Source: JADFSZ01 sp022560555 [NCBI: PVC group bacterium] (GTDB lineage Bacteria > GCA-001730085 > JADFSZ01). Taken from it: 12,537 nucleotides of DNA. Below the pieces are notes generated by a model. It ran no database searches and was not told the DNA's origin. It saw nothing but the letters and a program-made list of their open reading frames with translations. The stretch is from the NCBI GenBank assembly GCA_022560555.1, contig JADFSZ010000032.1, positions 1 through 12,537 on the forward strand, read 5' to 3'. This document shows, one piece after another, positions 1 through 6,283 of this stretch; position 1 is the first letter of the stretch; every line of letters starts with the position of its first letter. Both the position numbers and the translations under genes were made by a program.

Positions 1-426
1 GGCTCGTCCCGCAACGCTGTTCGCATTCCCCGTGACAAAAAGATTCGGAACCGTAAGGTGGAGTTTGCCGTTGCCGTCGGCATCAATCTCAATGTTACCA
101 AGGTCCCCTGCATGGGCTGCTTCAAGGCCATCTTTCACGACATCGCCGTGGTCGTGCTGATCCGGATTGTAATGTCCGCCGGCGGCTTTGCCGTTGTTGG
201 ACGTGTCACCAAATTCATGGATATGAAATCCATGAATGCCTTCCGGTGCCCCGTGGATTTCTACCGAAATATGAAGCCCCTGAGTAGTGTCCTCAAACGA
301 CGCAACACCGGAAATGCTCGAAGCTTCTGCTGTTCCCTTAATGTTGGCTTTTGCCGAAGCTGCACTTAGGGTTTGGGCCCATATAAGGCATAGGCAGATT
401 GTAAGAAGTGATACGATGTAACGCAT
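1..426 (-). CDS. sodC: Secreted Cu/Zn superoxide dismutase, C-terminus cut by window edge
   Basis: Reading the minus strand from the ATG at 426-424 gives 142 open codons running off the left edge. The product dismutates superoxide to peroxide and oxygen outside the cytoplasm. Residues 1-22 form a Sec signal peptide with a hydrophobic core and an LSA/ASA-type cleavage region. The metal site is clear: HGFHIHEFGD supplies two copper histidines, GGHYNP the bridging histidine, the following QHDHGD a zinc histidine, and AHAGDLGN the last zinc histidine and aspartate. The missing part would carry the fourth copper histidine and the active-site arginine. The visible mature chain has no cysteine, so the usual subunit disulfide appears absent. 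The start is supported by GGGAGG (433-438), five bases upstream. The gene is divergent from ilvD. Family assignment is very secure; only the C-terminus is unseen. Confidence 0.93.
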   Translation of the reverse strand, partial: MRYIVSLLTICLCLIWAQTLSAASAKANIKGTAEASSISGVASFEDTTQGLHISVEIHGAPEGIHGFHIHEFGDTSNNGKAAGGHYNPDQHDHGDVVKDGLEAAHAGDLGNIEIDADGNGKLHLTVPNLFVTGNANSVAGRA

Positions 427-432
427 GGCCAG

Positions 433-438
433 CCTCCC
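433..438 (-). promoter_or_regulatory. Ribosome binding site of sodC
   Basis: Minus-strand GGGAGG lies five to six bases before the ATG at 426-424. It is a strong Shine-Dalgarno match and fixes the start of the superoxide dismutase gene. Confidence 0.7.
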
Positions 439-482
439 GGAGATAATGATGAGAAAATTATTTCTAAATACTTGAAGACAAA

Positions 483-511
483 AGGCTATCATTTGTCCAT
501 AACTCTGTCAA
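483..511 (-). promoter_or_regulatory. Candidate sigma70-type promoter of sodC
   Basis: On the minus strand a perfect TTGACA (511-506) is followed, after exactly 17 bases, by TAGCCT (488-483). A TGA directly before it provides an extended -10 TGn motif. The -10 hexamer is weak (three of six consensus bases). Predicted transcription start is near 476, giving a leader of about 50 nt before the ATG at 426. Inferred from consensus only. Confidence 0.45.
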
Positions 512-530
512 TATGGAAAAACGGGAACGG

Positions 531-562
531 CTTTCAATTGAGAAACAATTTGACATTGAAAG
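531..562. repeat. 8-bp inverted repeat overlapping the ilvD -35 box, possible operator
   Basis: CTTTCAAT (531-538) is matched by its exact reverse complement ATTGAAAG (555-562), with 16 bases between and half-sites 24 bp apart centre to centre. The right arm begins on the last base of the TTGACA box (550-555), and the left arm lies just upstream. A dimeric regulator bound here would compete with RNA polymerase at ilvD. The regulator is unknown, and an 8-bp repeat can arise by chance. Confidence 0.35.
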
Positions 563-578
563 GTCTTCATGATTAAAT
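550..578 (+). promoter_or_regulatory. Candidate sigma70-type promoter of ilvD and downstream genes
   Basis: Perfect TTGACA (550-555), 17-base spacer, then TTAAAT (573-578, four of six consensus bases), preceded by TGA, which gives an extended -10. Predicted start is near 585, about 70 nt before the ilvD ATG. No leader peptide rich in branched-chain residues and no terminator is visible in that leader. Confidence 0.55.
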
Positions 579-657
579 CGACAGTTCGCAATTCATCTAA
601 GGCTTACGATCTAAAGAGATTAAACTAAAACAAATTTCCGGACTCCGGTAGTAAAAA

Positions 658-2373
658 ATGTCTCAGGCTAAAAATAAATCAAAACAAAGCACAGGGAACC
701 GAAAATATTCATCGCTTGTTCTTGATGGTGTCCAAAGAGCTCCAAGTCGTGGCATGCTTTATGCCGTAGGTTATCAAGAAGAAGATTTTCAAAAGCCGCA
801 GATCGGTGTTGTTTCCACAGGCAGTCAAATCACTCCCTGCAATATGCATATCAATCAATTGGCCCAAGAATCTCTCAAGGGCGTGAACGACCATCAAGGA
901 AAAGGACTTCTCTTTCATACCATCACTATTTCAGACGGTATCTCAATGGGAACAGAAGGAATGAAATATTCTCTTGTCTCCCGTGAAGTGATCGCAGATT
1001 CTATTGAAACCGTTGTCGGATGCCAAGGCTTTGACGGCCTCGTAGCCATTGGGGGATGTGACAAAAATATGCCGGGATGCCTTATGGCGATGGCACGCCT
1101 CAACCGGCCAAGTATTTTTGTGTATGGGGGAACCATTCTGCCCGGGAAATTGCACAATCGGGATGTAGATATTATTTCCATATTTGAAGCTGTAGGGGCC
1201 CATGCGAGTCATAAAATTTCTGATCATGAACTTAAGCAAATTGAGTCGTGTGCTATTCCCGGAGCGGGATCCTGCGGAGGGATGTATACGGCGAATACCA
1301 TGGCTTCAGCCATCGAAGCTCTCGGGATGAGCCTGCCGAACAGTTCCGCGCAAGCGGCCATTTCTCGTGAGAAAAATGAAGATTGCCGTAAAGCCGGTGA
1401 GACCTGTGTCCGTCTTATTCAGCAGAACATCCGGCCTCGGGATATCATGACGAAAAAGGCTTTTGAAAATGCGATAACAGTTGTGATAGCTCTGGGAGGA
1501 TCAACAAATGCCGTTCTTCATCTGATAGCTATAGCTCATTCGGCGAACATCAAACTGCGCCTTGAAGATTTTACACGCGTCTCAAAGCGTGTTCCCGTTT
1601 TAGCGGATTTAAAACCAAGCGGAAAATATGTGATGGCGGATCTGGTCCGGATTGGCGGCCTAACGCCGTTGTTAAAAATCCTTATGGACAACAATTTTCT
1701 TCACCCGGATTGTTTAACGGTAACGGGAAAAACCATAAAAGAGAATCTTTCAGATGCCCCTGCTTACCCTCAGGGACAGACAGTCATCCGTTCCTTAGAT
1801 CATCCGATTAAAAAAGAGGGGCATATTGTTATCCTCTACGGAAATCTGGCACCCGAAGGAGCTGTTGCGAAAATTACCGGGAAAGAAGGCCTTCGGTTCA
1901 CAGGCCTTGCCAAAGTGTTTGACTCGGAGGAAAAAGCTCTCGCAAAAATACTGGGCGGAACCATCAAAAAAGGACATGTGATCGTGATTCGCTATGAAGG
2001 TCCTAGAGGTGGTCCTGGGATGAGAGAAATGCTCTCTCCGACATCCGCGATAATGGGAAAAGGCCTCGGAAAAGACGTGGCTCTGATTACCGACGGACGT
2101 TTTTCTGGCGGAAGCCACGGATTTGTGGTTGGCCATATCACACCGGAGGCTTACGACGGAGGCGTGCTGGCGATTATCAGGGATGGAGATCCGATTACTA
2201 TTGATGCCGAGAAGAGAGAAATTAATCTTGAAATTCCAAAGACTGAAATAAAAAAGCGCCTCAAAAACTGGAAAGCCCCCCGGGTTAAATATCGTCGTGG
2301 TGTTTTGGCGAAATACAGAGCCAGCGTTACATCCGCTAGCGAGGGTGCGGTTACGGATATCTTTGAGAAATAG
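658..2373 (+). CDS. ilvD: Dihydroxy-acid dehydratase
   Basis: IlvD dehydrates 2,3-dihydroxyisovalerate and its methyl homologue to the 2-oxo acids that precede valine/leucine and isoleucine. The 571 residues match the family's usual length of about 560. Iron-sulfur ligand candidates are Cys61 in TPCN, Cys134 in [10 protein letters not shown] and Cys206 in [13 protein letters not shown] cysteine in the first motif is typical of the [2Fe-2S] branch (plant, cyanobacterial, mycobacterial) rather than the E. coli type. TISDGISMG near residue 93 and DK at 135-136 are magnesium and carbamyl-lysine region motifs. The C-terminal SPTSAI (460-465) and [11 protein letters not shown] (around 478-488) are conserved, and Ser463 is the likely catalytic base. 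The ATG has only a poor Shine-Dalgarno, but conserved sequence begins soon after it and no better start exists. No other ilv or leu gene is present in the window. Confidence 0.96.
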   Translation: MSQAKNKSKQSTGNRKYSSLVLDGVQRAPSRGMLYAVGYQEEDFQKPQIGVVSTGSQITPCNMHINQLAQESLKGVNDHQGKGLLFHTITISDGISMGTEGMKYSLVSREVIADSIETVVGCQGFDGLVAIGGCDKNMPGCLMAMARLNRPSIFVYGGTILPGKLHNRDVDIISIFEAVGAHASHKISDHELKQIESCAIPGAGSCGGMYTANTMASAIEALGMSLPNSSAQAAISREKNEDCRKAGETCVRLIQQNIRPRDIMTKKAFENAITVVIALGGSTNAVLHLIAIAHSANIKLRLEDFTRVSKRVPVLADLKPSGKYVMADLVRIGGLTPLLKILMDNNFLHPDCLTVTGKTIKENLSDAPAYPQGQTVIRSLDHPIKKEGHIVILYGNLAPEGAVAKITGKEGLRFTGLAKVFDSEEKALAKILGGTIKKGHVIVIRYEGPRGGPGMREMLSPTSAIMGKGLGKDVALITDGRFSGGSHGFVVGHITPEAYDGGVLAIIRDGDPITIDAEKREINLEIPKTEIKKRLKNWKAPRVKYRRGVLAKYRASVTSASEGAVTDIFEK

Positions 2374-2377
2374 GTTG

Positions 2378-2926
2378 ATGAGAATTTTCTATAAATTTAT
2401 TATCGTTATTTTCTTTCTGAGTGCATTCAGCCTGTGCATGACGGAGTGTGAAGCGTCAAGAAAGACGGACACTTTTAAAAAAAAGAAAAAACAAGCACCC
2501 TCTCAGGTGCATCTCAATATGATGTCCAAACACGGGCCGAGCTGGTGGTATCGATACCATTACAAGAACTGGAAGGCGTCTCACGAAGATCTTATTTTCA
2601 GGATAGACGGTAATCTGCCTGTCAGGCGACGGAACTTTAATAATACACTGCAGAGTTTATACGGCATGCAGATGTTTTTGCCGGATACATACGGACAAAA
2701 TTTGCAGGAGCAAATCGATCGCTTGGAGCATTTGGAGAGGGACGTGCTAAAAGCCATTATGAAAACGACTCAAATAGGAAAGGTCACACCGAGACTTGAA
2801 AAAGTTTACCGGGCTGTTCATCGTGACTTTTCTTATACAGAGTTTAATGACGGGATCTTTGTTATGCCGGAAGCCTACCGCCAAATGATCGAAGAGGAAA
2901 GGTCTTTTGGAGATTTAAATGAGTAA
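2378..2926 (+). CDS. Unrecognised exported protein with N-terminal signal sequence
   Basis: I do not recognise this 182-residue protein. It opens with a positively charged end and a hydrophobic stretch (about residues 4-21, ending near MTECEA), which looks like a Sec signal peptide with possible cleavage after CEA. The nearby cysteines do not fit a lipobox. A lysine-rich stretch follows, then an aromatic segment with SWWYRYHYKNW, and a charged, probably helical middle (QEQIDRLEHLERDVLK). The ATG at 2378 is preferred, four bases after the ilvD stop. The frame is open further upstream to 2297, but that start would bury the signal sequence and overlap ilvD by 77 bases. Its last codons overlap the next gene by 8 bases, so it is probably co-transcribed with ilvD and the phosphatase gene. 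The likely location is the periplasm or membrane. No function is proposed. Confidence 0.75.
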   Translation: MRIFYKFIIVIFFLSAFSLCMTECEASRKTDTFKKKKKQAPSQVHLNMMSKHGPSWWYRYHYKNWKASHEDLIFRIDGNLPVRRRNFNNTLQSLYGMQMFLPDTYGQNLQEQIDRLEHLERDVLKAIMKTTQIGKVTPRLEKVYRAVHRDFSYTEFNDGIFVMPEAYRQMIEEERSFGDLNE

Positions 2927-3467
2927 GAACGCAACATATGTTTTTTTAGATCGGGACGGAGTGATCAATAAACGATTGAAAGGATATGTTTCTTCTTTAG
3001 ACGAGTTTCAGTTCTTGCCCAAGGCTCAAAAGGCCATAAAATTATTTCATCAAAATCGCTTTCGGGTCATTGTGGTATCGAATCAGGCCGGTGTTGGAAG
3101 AGGTCTTGTTAAAAAGGAGGAGCTCAAACGCGTGACGGATTCTATGGTTCGTGAAGTCCGGGCTTCCGGCGGAGACATTCTTGCGGTTTATTACTGCCCA
3201 TGCCGGAAAGAAGACCACTGTTCGTGTCGTAAACCAAATCCCGGCCTTTTGCTTTCGGCCGCTCGAGAATTTGACATTGATCTGGAAAGCTCCTGGATGA
3301 TCGGGGATGAGTTAAAAGACATGCAGGCCGGAAAAGCTGTCGGGGCCAAAACGATTCTTGTGGACACGCCCATCAACAGGGTCCCCAAGAAACATCGTCA
3401 AAAAGTAGATTATGGCGCCAAAGATCTTTTAGCAGCGTATGCGATTATCAAGAAAAATGTTCAATAA
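2919..3467 (+). CDS. gmhB: HAD-family phosphatase, D-glycero-D-manno-heptose 1,7-bisphosphate 7-phosphatase-like
   Basis: This 182-residue HAD hydrolase resembles GmhB, which removes the 7-phosphate of heptose bisphosphate during synthesis of the ADP-heptose precursor of lipopolysaccharide core. Motif I is FLDRDGVIN, with nucleophile Asp11 and acid/base Asp13. Motif II is VVSNQAG (Ser54-Asn55). Lys105 in CRKPNPG is the motif III lysine, and motif IV is IGDELKDMQAG (Asp130, Asp134). A zinc loop stands before motif III: Cys93, Cys95, His100, Cys101 and Cys103. It is shorter than the E. coli loop and has Cys where the second ligand is usually His. The same subfamily includes histidinol-phosphate phosphatases, and no other heptose or histidine gene is nearby, so substrate is inferred. 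It overlaps the preceding gene by 8 bases. Confidence 0.82.
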   Translation: MSKNATYVFLDRDGVINKRLKGYVSSLDEFQFLPKAQKAIKLFHQNRFRVIVVSNQAGVGRGLVKKEELKRVTDSMVREVRASGGDILAVYYCPCRKEDHCSCRKPNPGLLLSAAREFDIDLESSWMIGDELKDMQAGKAVGAKTILVDTPINRVPKKHRQKVDYGAKDLLAAYAIIKKNVQ

Positions 3468-3520
3468 AAAAAGTGTTTTAATAAAAATTATTGTTCAGTG
3501 AAAAGATAAGGGTTTGCACA

Positions 3521-3997
3521 ATGAGTATCGAGAGAACGCTCGTTATTATAAAGCCGGATGCTGTCGATCGCAGATTAACCGGGAAAATTATAGACCGTTT
3601 TTTGGCCAAGGGTCTCGATGTTGTGGCCATGAAAATGAAGCGCTTGGAAGCGGACACTGTTCAAAAGCATTATGAAGTGCATAAGGGAAGAGATTTTTAT
3701 GGTGATCTTTTGGAATTCATGCTGTCGGGACCTGTTATTCTCATGGTGCTCGAGGGAAAAGAGGCCGTCCAAGTCGTTCGTGTATTGCTTGGCCCCACAG
3801 ATGCTGCTCAAGCTTCCCCCGGTACCATTCGCGGTGATTGGGGGCTGAGTACCCGGTACAATCTTGTGCATGCTTCGGATTCTTTAGGCTCGGCGCAAAA
3901 AGAGATTGATTTGTTCTTTCAGGACTCTGAGATTTGTGACGTTCATGAGCAAGACAGACGGTGGATTTTGGCCAAAAAAAATGACGAATGGATTTAA
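3521..3997 (+). CDS. ndk: Nucleoside diphosphate kinase
   Basis: Ndk transfers the gamma phosphate from ATP to nucleoside diphosphates through a phosphohistidine, balancing NTP and dNTP pools in the cytosol. The N-terminus ERTLVIIKPDAV is typical, as is the SGPV segment. PGTIRGDWGLS and NLVHASDS carry the nucleotide-binding and active-site region, with the catalytic histidine in the latter. From the ATG at 3521 the protein has 158 residues, longer than the usual 140-145. The excess is a C-terminal tail rich in charged and aromatic residues. The chosen ATG has ATAAGGG eight bases upstream. A TTG at 3491 would add ten residues without family support. The gene's end overlaps the possible psd starts. 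Confidence 0.95.
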   Translation: MSIERTLVIIKPDAVDRRLTGKIIDRFLAKGLDVVAMKMKRLEADTVQKHYEVHKGRDFYGDLLEFMLSGPVILMVLEGKEAVQVVRVLLGPTDAAQASPGTIRGDWGLSTRYNLVHASDSLGSAQKEIDLFFQDSEICDVHEQDRRWILAKKNDEWI

Positions 3998-4656
3998 TGA
4001 TGAGCCGATTTATTGATAATTTACTGAAGAAGATGCATATATCGCACGAAGGGAAATCAGTCCTTATGGCCGGATCGGTTCTCTCGCTTGTTTTTTTTAT
4101 CTGGGCGCCCTCTTTGGCCGTGTATGGGTTCCTTCTTTTAATTTTCATGATGTCTTTTTTCCGGGATCCCGTGCGACAAATTCCGGATAACCCCCAGGTG
4201 GTTGTTTCTCCCGCCGATGGGCGTATTAGTGATATTGACATTGTCCGGTTTGACGCCTTCGGCGACATTCCCGTTCGGCGTATTGGGATATTTTTATCTG
4301 TGTTTGACGCACATGTGCAGCGTTATCCCTTTTCAGGAATCATCGAAAAAGTTCAATACAGAAAAGGGCGCTTTCATGCGGCCTTTTCTGAAAAAGCTTC
4401 TCAATGCAACGAATCGAATACCGTTGTGATCGGGACAGACCACGGGCCCTTTGCCGTTCGCCAAATAGCGGGTTTTATCGCAAGACGCATTGTGTGTCAC
4501 GCCAAACCCGAAAAAGAGGTTGTCAAAGGAGCCCGGCTTGGTATAATCATGTTTGGATCCCGCGTGGAATTATATATCCCAGAGCACATTGACCTTACGG
4601 CGCATGTGGGTGATCGGGTTAAAGCAGGAGAAACCATTTTAGGAGTTATTTCGTGA
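3988..4656 (+). CDS. psd: Phosphatidylserine decarboxylase proenzyme, short form
   Basis: Psd decarboxylates phosphatidylserine to phosphatidylethanolamine at the inner membrane. The 222 residues match the short PSD-related family rather than the longer E. coli form. Two hydrophobic segments lie at about 24-40 and 43-58. SPADG (Asp77) and DAHVQR (His109) fit the Asp-His-Ser self-cleavage triad. FGS at 189-191 is the cleavage site where Ser191 becomes the pyruvoyl group of the small alpha chain. The start is uncertain: ATG codons at 3988, 3997 and 4000 are in frame, and 3997 gives a TAATG stop-start junction with ndk. None has a good Shine-Dalgarno, so translational coupling is likely. pssA follows with a 4-base overlap and makes the substrate. 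Confidence 0.94.
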   Translation: MDLMMSRFIDNLLKKMHISHEGKSVLMAGSVLSLVFFIWAPSLAVYGFLLLIFMMSFFRDPVRQIPDNPQVVVSPADGRISDIDIVRFDAFGDIPVRRIGIFLSVFDAHVQRYPFSGIIEKVQYRKGRFHAAFSEKASQCNESNTVVIGTDHGPFAVRQIAGFIARRIVCHAKPEKEVVKGARLGIIMFGSRVELYIPEHIDLTAHVGDRVKAGETILGVIS

Positions 4657-5387
4657 AAAAAACGTATCTATTACCGAATTTTATATCCATGGGCAATTTT
4701 TTAGCCGGATTATATGCTATCATCTTTGCCATTCAGGGGCGTATTCTTATGGCCGCCTATCTGATTCTTTTGGCGATGCTCTTTGATTTTGTCGATGGAA
4801 CCGTCGCCAGATTGACGAAGACAGAGAGTCATTTTGGCATGCAGCTGGACTCTTTATGTGATATCGTTTCATTTGGCGTAGCTCCGATGGTTCTCGTGTA
4901 TATGCTATTTATGAGTCAAGCCGAAAAATTTGGATGGTTTTCCGGAGTGTTATTTGCCGCCTGCGGAGTTTTGAGACTCGCTCGCTACAACACGCAAGCG
5001 AAGACAGACGGAAAGCACTATTTTGATGGTCTTCCGATTCCCGCAGCTGCGGGATTTATCGTGTCTTACGTCATCTTTTGCTATACCAAAAGTTTATCGT
5101 TCCTTCTGGCTTTAACGCCGCTCCTTGTTATGGCAACAGCGCTTCTCATGGTTTGCGGAATTCGCTATCCGAGTTTTCGAAAGCTTGATTTTAAACGCAG
5201 GCGCAGCCTCGAATCGATGCTTTTAATCATTTTAATCGCGATTTTAGCGACGCGGGATTTTCATGTATTTCTCGTTTGGTGTTTTACGGGATATGTTTTG
5301 ATCGGGGTCATCTCTCACGTCTGGAAGCATCCGCTGTGGACAAAGAAAAAGACAGAGGAAGTTCTCGCCTCAGAGGAAAAACCATGA
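4653..5387 (+). CDS. pssA: CDP-diacylglycerol-serine O-phosphatidyltransferase
   Basis: PssA joins serine to CDP-diacylglycerol, giving phosphatidylserine and CMP, the step before Psd. It is a membrane enzyme of the CDP-alcohol phosphatidyltransferase family. The full signature D-x2-DG-x2-AR-x8-G-x3-D-x3-D is present as Asp45, Asp48, Gly49, Arg53, Gly62, Asp66 and Asp70. Several hydrophobic helices are visible, including about 10-30, 31-48, 71-90, 93-106, 132-150, 152-167 and 188-222. The 244 residues are normal for this subtype. The start is GTG, with AGGAG (4641-4645) seven bases upstream. It overlaps the psd stop as GTGA. Psd and PssA form a complete phosphatidylethanolamine branch. Confidence 0.95.
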   Translation: MKKTYLLPNFISMGNFLAGLYAIIFAIQGRILMAAYLILLAMLFDFVDGTVARLTKTESHFGMQLDSLCDIVSFGVAPMVLVYMLFMSQAEKFGWFSGVLFAACGVLRLARYNTQAKTDGKHYFDGLPIPAAAGFIVSYVIFCYTKSLSFLLALTPLLVMATALLMVCGIRYPSFRKLDFKRRRSLESMLLIILIAILATRDFHVFLVWCFTGYVLIGVISHVWKHPLWTKKKTEEVLASEEKP

Positions 5388-5421
5388 ATACCGTAAAAAC
5401 ATACCGGGCAGAAACCCCAAG

Positions 5422-5453
5422 TTTTTCATAAAACTGATTTTTCATAAAACTGA
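5422..5453. repeat. Two perfect 16-bp tandem repeats with a degenerate third copy
   Basis: TTTTTCATAAAACTGA occurs at 5422-5437 and again, without a gap, at 5438-5453. A third copy at 5455-5470 matches at 12 of 16 positions. The first copy with its flank also reads AGTTTT-TCAT-AAAACT, a six-bp stem with a four-base loop (5420-5435). The array fills much of the gap between pssA and the histidine kinase. It could be a regulator-binding array, a weak hairpin or a replication-slippage product. Confidence 0.75.
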
Positions 5454-5477
5454 CCTTTTCACAAAAATAATATTTCC

Positions 5478-6158
5478 ATGGATGCAGGGTTCAATCACGA
5501 ACAAACGAAAAAGATAGAAAAGCTCGTCGCATCCATTGCGCATGAAATTAAGAATCCTCTTGCCGGAATAAGTTCAACCGTCCAAATCTTATCAAGTAAG
5601 CTTCCGCCCGAAGACCACAGGCGTAATTGTATTGATATCATCCTGGAAGAAGTGTCCCGTCTTGAAAGAATTCTGGACCGCTTTCTGATGTTGGCTCGGC
5701 CTCGAAAGCTCACAAAAACCCTGCTGGATGTTAATGAAATTATTGAGAAAGTTATCACTCTCGAACAAAAAAATTATGACCGGAAAAAGATTCAAATGAA
5801 TTTTTATCCGTCTCCGACCACTGACAAGATCCTTGGGGATGCCGAACAAATACAACAAGTCATTCTGAACCTTCTCATCAATTCCAGAAATGCTCTTAAG
5901 GTAGGGGGGGTCGTTGACATTAAGGTTGAATCCTATCCGGAACATGTAAAGATTATGGTGATCGATAACGGTCCCGGAGTTTCTCTCCGGAGCACGCAGG
6001 AGATTTTTGAGCCCTTCTATTCAACGACCCGAAAGGGAGTGGGTTTGGGGCTGGCCATTAGTCGCCGAATTATGAGGGAGCATGGGGGAGATCTCGTTTA
6101 TGAATCGCCGAAGCAGGGGGCCGTTTTTGTTATGAATTTACCGCGAAACCAGATATAG
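5478..6158 (+). CDS. Sensorless soluble histidine kinase
   Basis: This 226-residue protein consists only of a two-component transmitter core. Residues 15-75 are the dimerisation/phosphoacceptor domain, with ASIAHEIKNPLAG carrying phosphoacceptor His22. The catalytic ATPase domain has the N box ILNLLINSRNAL (Asn135), the G1 box IDNGPG (163-167), the F box EIFEPFYST and the G2 box GVGLGLAISRR. The motifs resemble the NtrB/AtoS-type group. There is no membrane segment and no PAS, GAF or other input domain, and no response regulator is nearby. It probably acts in the cytosol and may receive input from a partner protein. The ATG at 5478 has no clear Shine-Dalgarno, and an in-frame stop at 5451 prevents an extension. 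Function is secure at family level, but the pathway is unknown. Confidence 0.88.
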   Translation: MDAGFNHEQTKKIEKLVASIAHEIKNPLAGISSTVQILSSKLPPEDHRRNCIDIILEEVSRLERILDRFLMLARPRKLTKTLLDVNEIIEKVITLEQKNYDRKKIQMNFYPSPTTDKILGDAEQIQQVILNLLINSRNALKVGGVVDIKVESYPEHVKIMVIDNGPGVSLRSTQEIFEPFYSTTRKGVGLGLAISRRIMREHGGDLVYESPKQGAVFVMNLPRNQI

Positions 6159-6169
6159 ATAGTTCATAA

Positions 6170-6197
6170 CATTATTATCGACAGTATCTTAATAATG
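6170..6197. repeat. AT-rich 8-bp inverted repeat after the kinase gene
   Basis: CATTATTA (6170-6177) and its exact reverse complement TAATAATG (6190-6197) are separated by 12 bases, just after the kinase stop. No T run follows, so it is not a typical terminator. It could be a protein-binding site or a weak 3' hairpin on the kinase mRNA. Confidence 0.35.
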
Positions 6198-6250
6198 AAT
6201 TGGACTCCATCGGCTTTTAGAGCTTGCTTGGGACTGCTGAGAAAACCGGC

Positions 6251-6278
6251 TTGACTTTTATCATGATTTTGCTAATAT
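6251..6278 (+). promoter_or_regulatory. Candidate promoter with extended -10 in the 6159-6503 gap
   Basis: TTGACT (6251-6256), a 16-base spacer ending in TGC, then TAATAT (6273-6278). The -35 box matches five of six consensus bases and the -10 four of six, with an extended -10 TGn. The predicted start is near 6284-6286, at the first bases of a stable hairpin. It is the best promoter candidate for a small RNA or for the glmU-to-dnaB operon. Confidence 0.55.
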
Positions 6279-6283
6279 GCACG

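Noticed and set aside
58-369. A 103-codon open frame on the plus strand at the left edge
   Set aside because: It is antisense to sodC, whose metal-binding motifs show that the minus strand is the coding one.
638-648. CCGG-ACT-CCGG hairpin just before the ilvD start as a translational switch
   Set aside because: The stem is only four bp with a three-base loop, and CCGG is self-complementary, so the match is likely chance.
2297-2377. An N-terminal extension of the unknown exported protein beginning inside ilvD
   Set aside because: It overlaps conserved ilvD coding sequence by 77 bases and would place the signal sequence internally; the ATG at 2378 is better.
3741-4268. A 175-codon open frame on the minus strand across ndk and psd
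   Set aside because: It lies antisense to two well-recognised genes, has no family resemblance and no start context, and is explained by the codon use of the real genes.
5384-5431. A 15-codon ORF overlapping the pssA stop (ATGA) as a possible broken start of the histidine kinase
   Set aside because: Removing one 16-bp repeat would bring the two starts into the same phase, but a TAA stop inside the repeat remains in that frame, so there is no simple frameshift explanation.
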